From NCBI GenBank assembly GCA_016839845.1, contig JAEOTL010000413.1, positions 1 to 6,273 on the forward strand: a DNA stretch of 6,273 nucleotides. The letters are read 5' to 3'. This document shows, in pieces, positions 5,932-6,273 of the stretch (positions within the stretch are counted from its first letter, which is position 1; the number at the start of each line of letters is the position of its first letter). The notes under the pieces were generated by a model. That model was not told the DNA's origin and did not search any database. It saw nothing but the letters and a program-made list of their open reading frames with translations. Origin of the DNA: Promethearchaeota archaeon (GTDB taxonomy: Archaea > Asgardarchaeota > Lokiarchaeia > Sigynarchaeales > SOKP01). The position numbers were made by a program, and so were the translations under genes.

Positions 5932-6273
5932 CTACTGAATGTCTCCATGAGTCCATGCCTTGGTGGAAAAATTGTAGAAATTTCCAAGGTTCTCAAGATT
6001 ATTAAGATTTGATAATCCGATCCTCAATCGATGTCGACTTCGTATAGTTCTTGCAATTTGATGGATAATATATTTTGGGCGCATAATAAAGGTGATATAA
6101 GCTAGTCTCATTTCTTCTTCTACCAGTTGGAGAGGAGGTACCAAAGTTTTCACCCCGTTTTCCCAGAACTTATCAGGATTTATGGTTCCTTCTTGCACTA
6201 ATCGATCCCATATTTCTGAGCCCGGTAGGGCCCCAAATATATGAAATTGAGGAAAATCGATATCTAATTTTTG
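5932..6273 (-). CDS. C-terminal part of a radical SAM protein, probably cobalamin-binding type, truncated by window edge
   Basis: The open frame enters from the right edge and ends with TAG at 5934-5932, leaving 113 residues. The visible GTG at 6198 is internal and not a real start, since the same frame continues to the edge with good homology: DIDFPQFHIFGALPGSEIWDRLVQEG is the last strand and helix of a radical SAM TIM barrel, where PGT/PGS-E-x-W/Y is conserved. After it come KFWENG, an EEEMRLAY helix and MRPKYIIHQIARTIRSR (residues about 67-84 of the fragment). This (A)Y..F..RPKYI pattern is typical of the tail of B12-binding radical SAM enzymes (BchE/P-methylase-like group). The CxxxCxxC cluster site and any B12 domain lie outside the window, so substrate and reaction cannot be told. 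It is separated from gyrB by 422 nt. Confidence 0.75.
   Translation of the reverse strand, partial: QKLDIDFPQFHIFGALPGSEIWDRLVQEGTINPDKFWENGVKTLVPPLQLVEEEMRLAYITFIMRPKYIIHQIARTIRSRHRLRIGLSNLNNLENLGNFYNFSTKAWTHGDIQ

Overview
The window looks like a piece of an AT-rich archaeal chromosome. The main reasons are a TATA box 27 nt upstream of a start codon with almost no leader (a leaderless-type archaeal promoter), the absence of clear Shine-Dalgarno sequences, and above all a 53-nt intron in gyrB that carries an archaeal bulge-helix-bulge (BHB) splicing motif. The exact lineage cannot be fixed from the sequence. An Asgard-type or other gyrase-bearing archaeon is plausible, but this is inference.

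Layout from left to right: (1) the N-terminal 115 codons of a minus-strand GATase-like/IFT52-like protein that runs off the left edge; (2) a 247-nt divergent intergenic region with candidate promoters for both flanking genes and a small dyad; (3) a complete plus-strand single-domain cupin; (4) gyrA on the minus strand, convergent with the cupin gene at a distance of 11 nt; (5) gyrB on the minus strand, 47 nt upstream of gyrA, so the two form a gyrBA transcription unit; (6) a 422-nt AT-rich spacer with TATA-like elements; (7) the C-terminal 113 residues of a minus-strand radical SAM protein, probably of the B12-binding type, that enters from the right edge.

The outstanding observation is in gyrB. 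The longest open frame starts at an internal ATG inside the conserved RPxMYIG motif and so lacks the N-terminal ATP arm. The missing arm is present upstream (start codon at 5509) and reads into the conserved GLEGV motif. There it is interrupted by 53 nt (5394-5446) that shift the frame and bring in stops. Removing exactly these 53 nt joins V21 to R22 and restores the canonical GyrB N-terminus, giving a 669-residue protein. Independently, the RNA folds into a BHB-type element (two 3-nt bulges on opposite strands around a 4-bp helix). Its expected 2^1 cut positions fall exactly on the boundaries that the protein requires. This is best read as a protein-coding archaeal intron removed by the tRNA-splicing endonuclease, in the gene for an essential topoisomerase subunit.

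GyrA and GyrB together would form an A2B2 gyrase with an intact catalytic tyrosine, GHKL ATPase, TOPRIM metal site and a recognisable GyrA box. Several positions that contact quinolones in bacterial gyrases are substituted.
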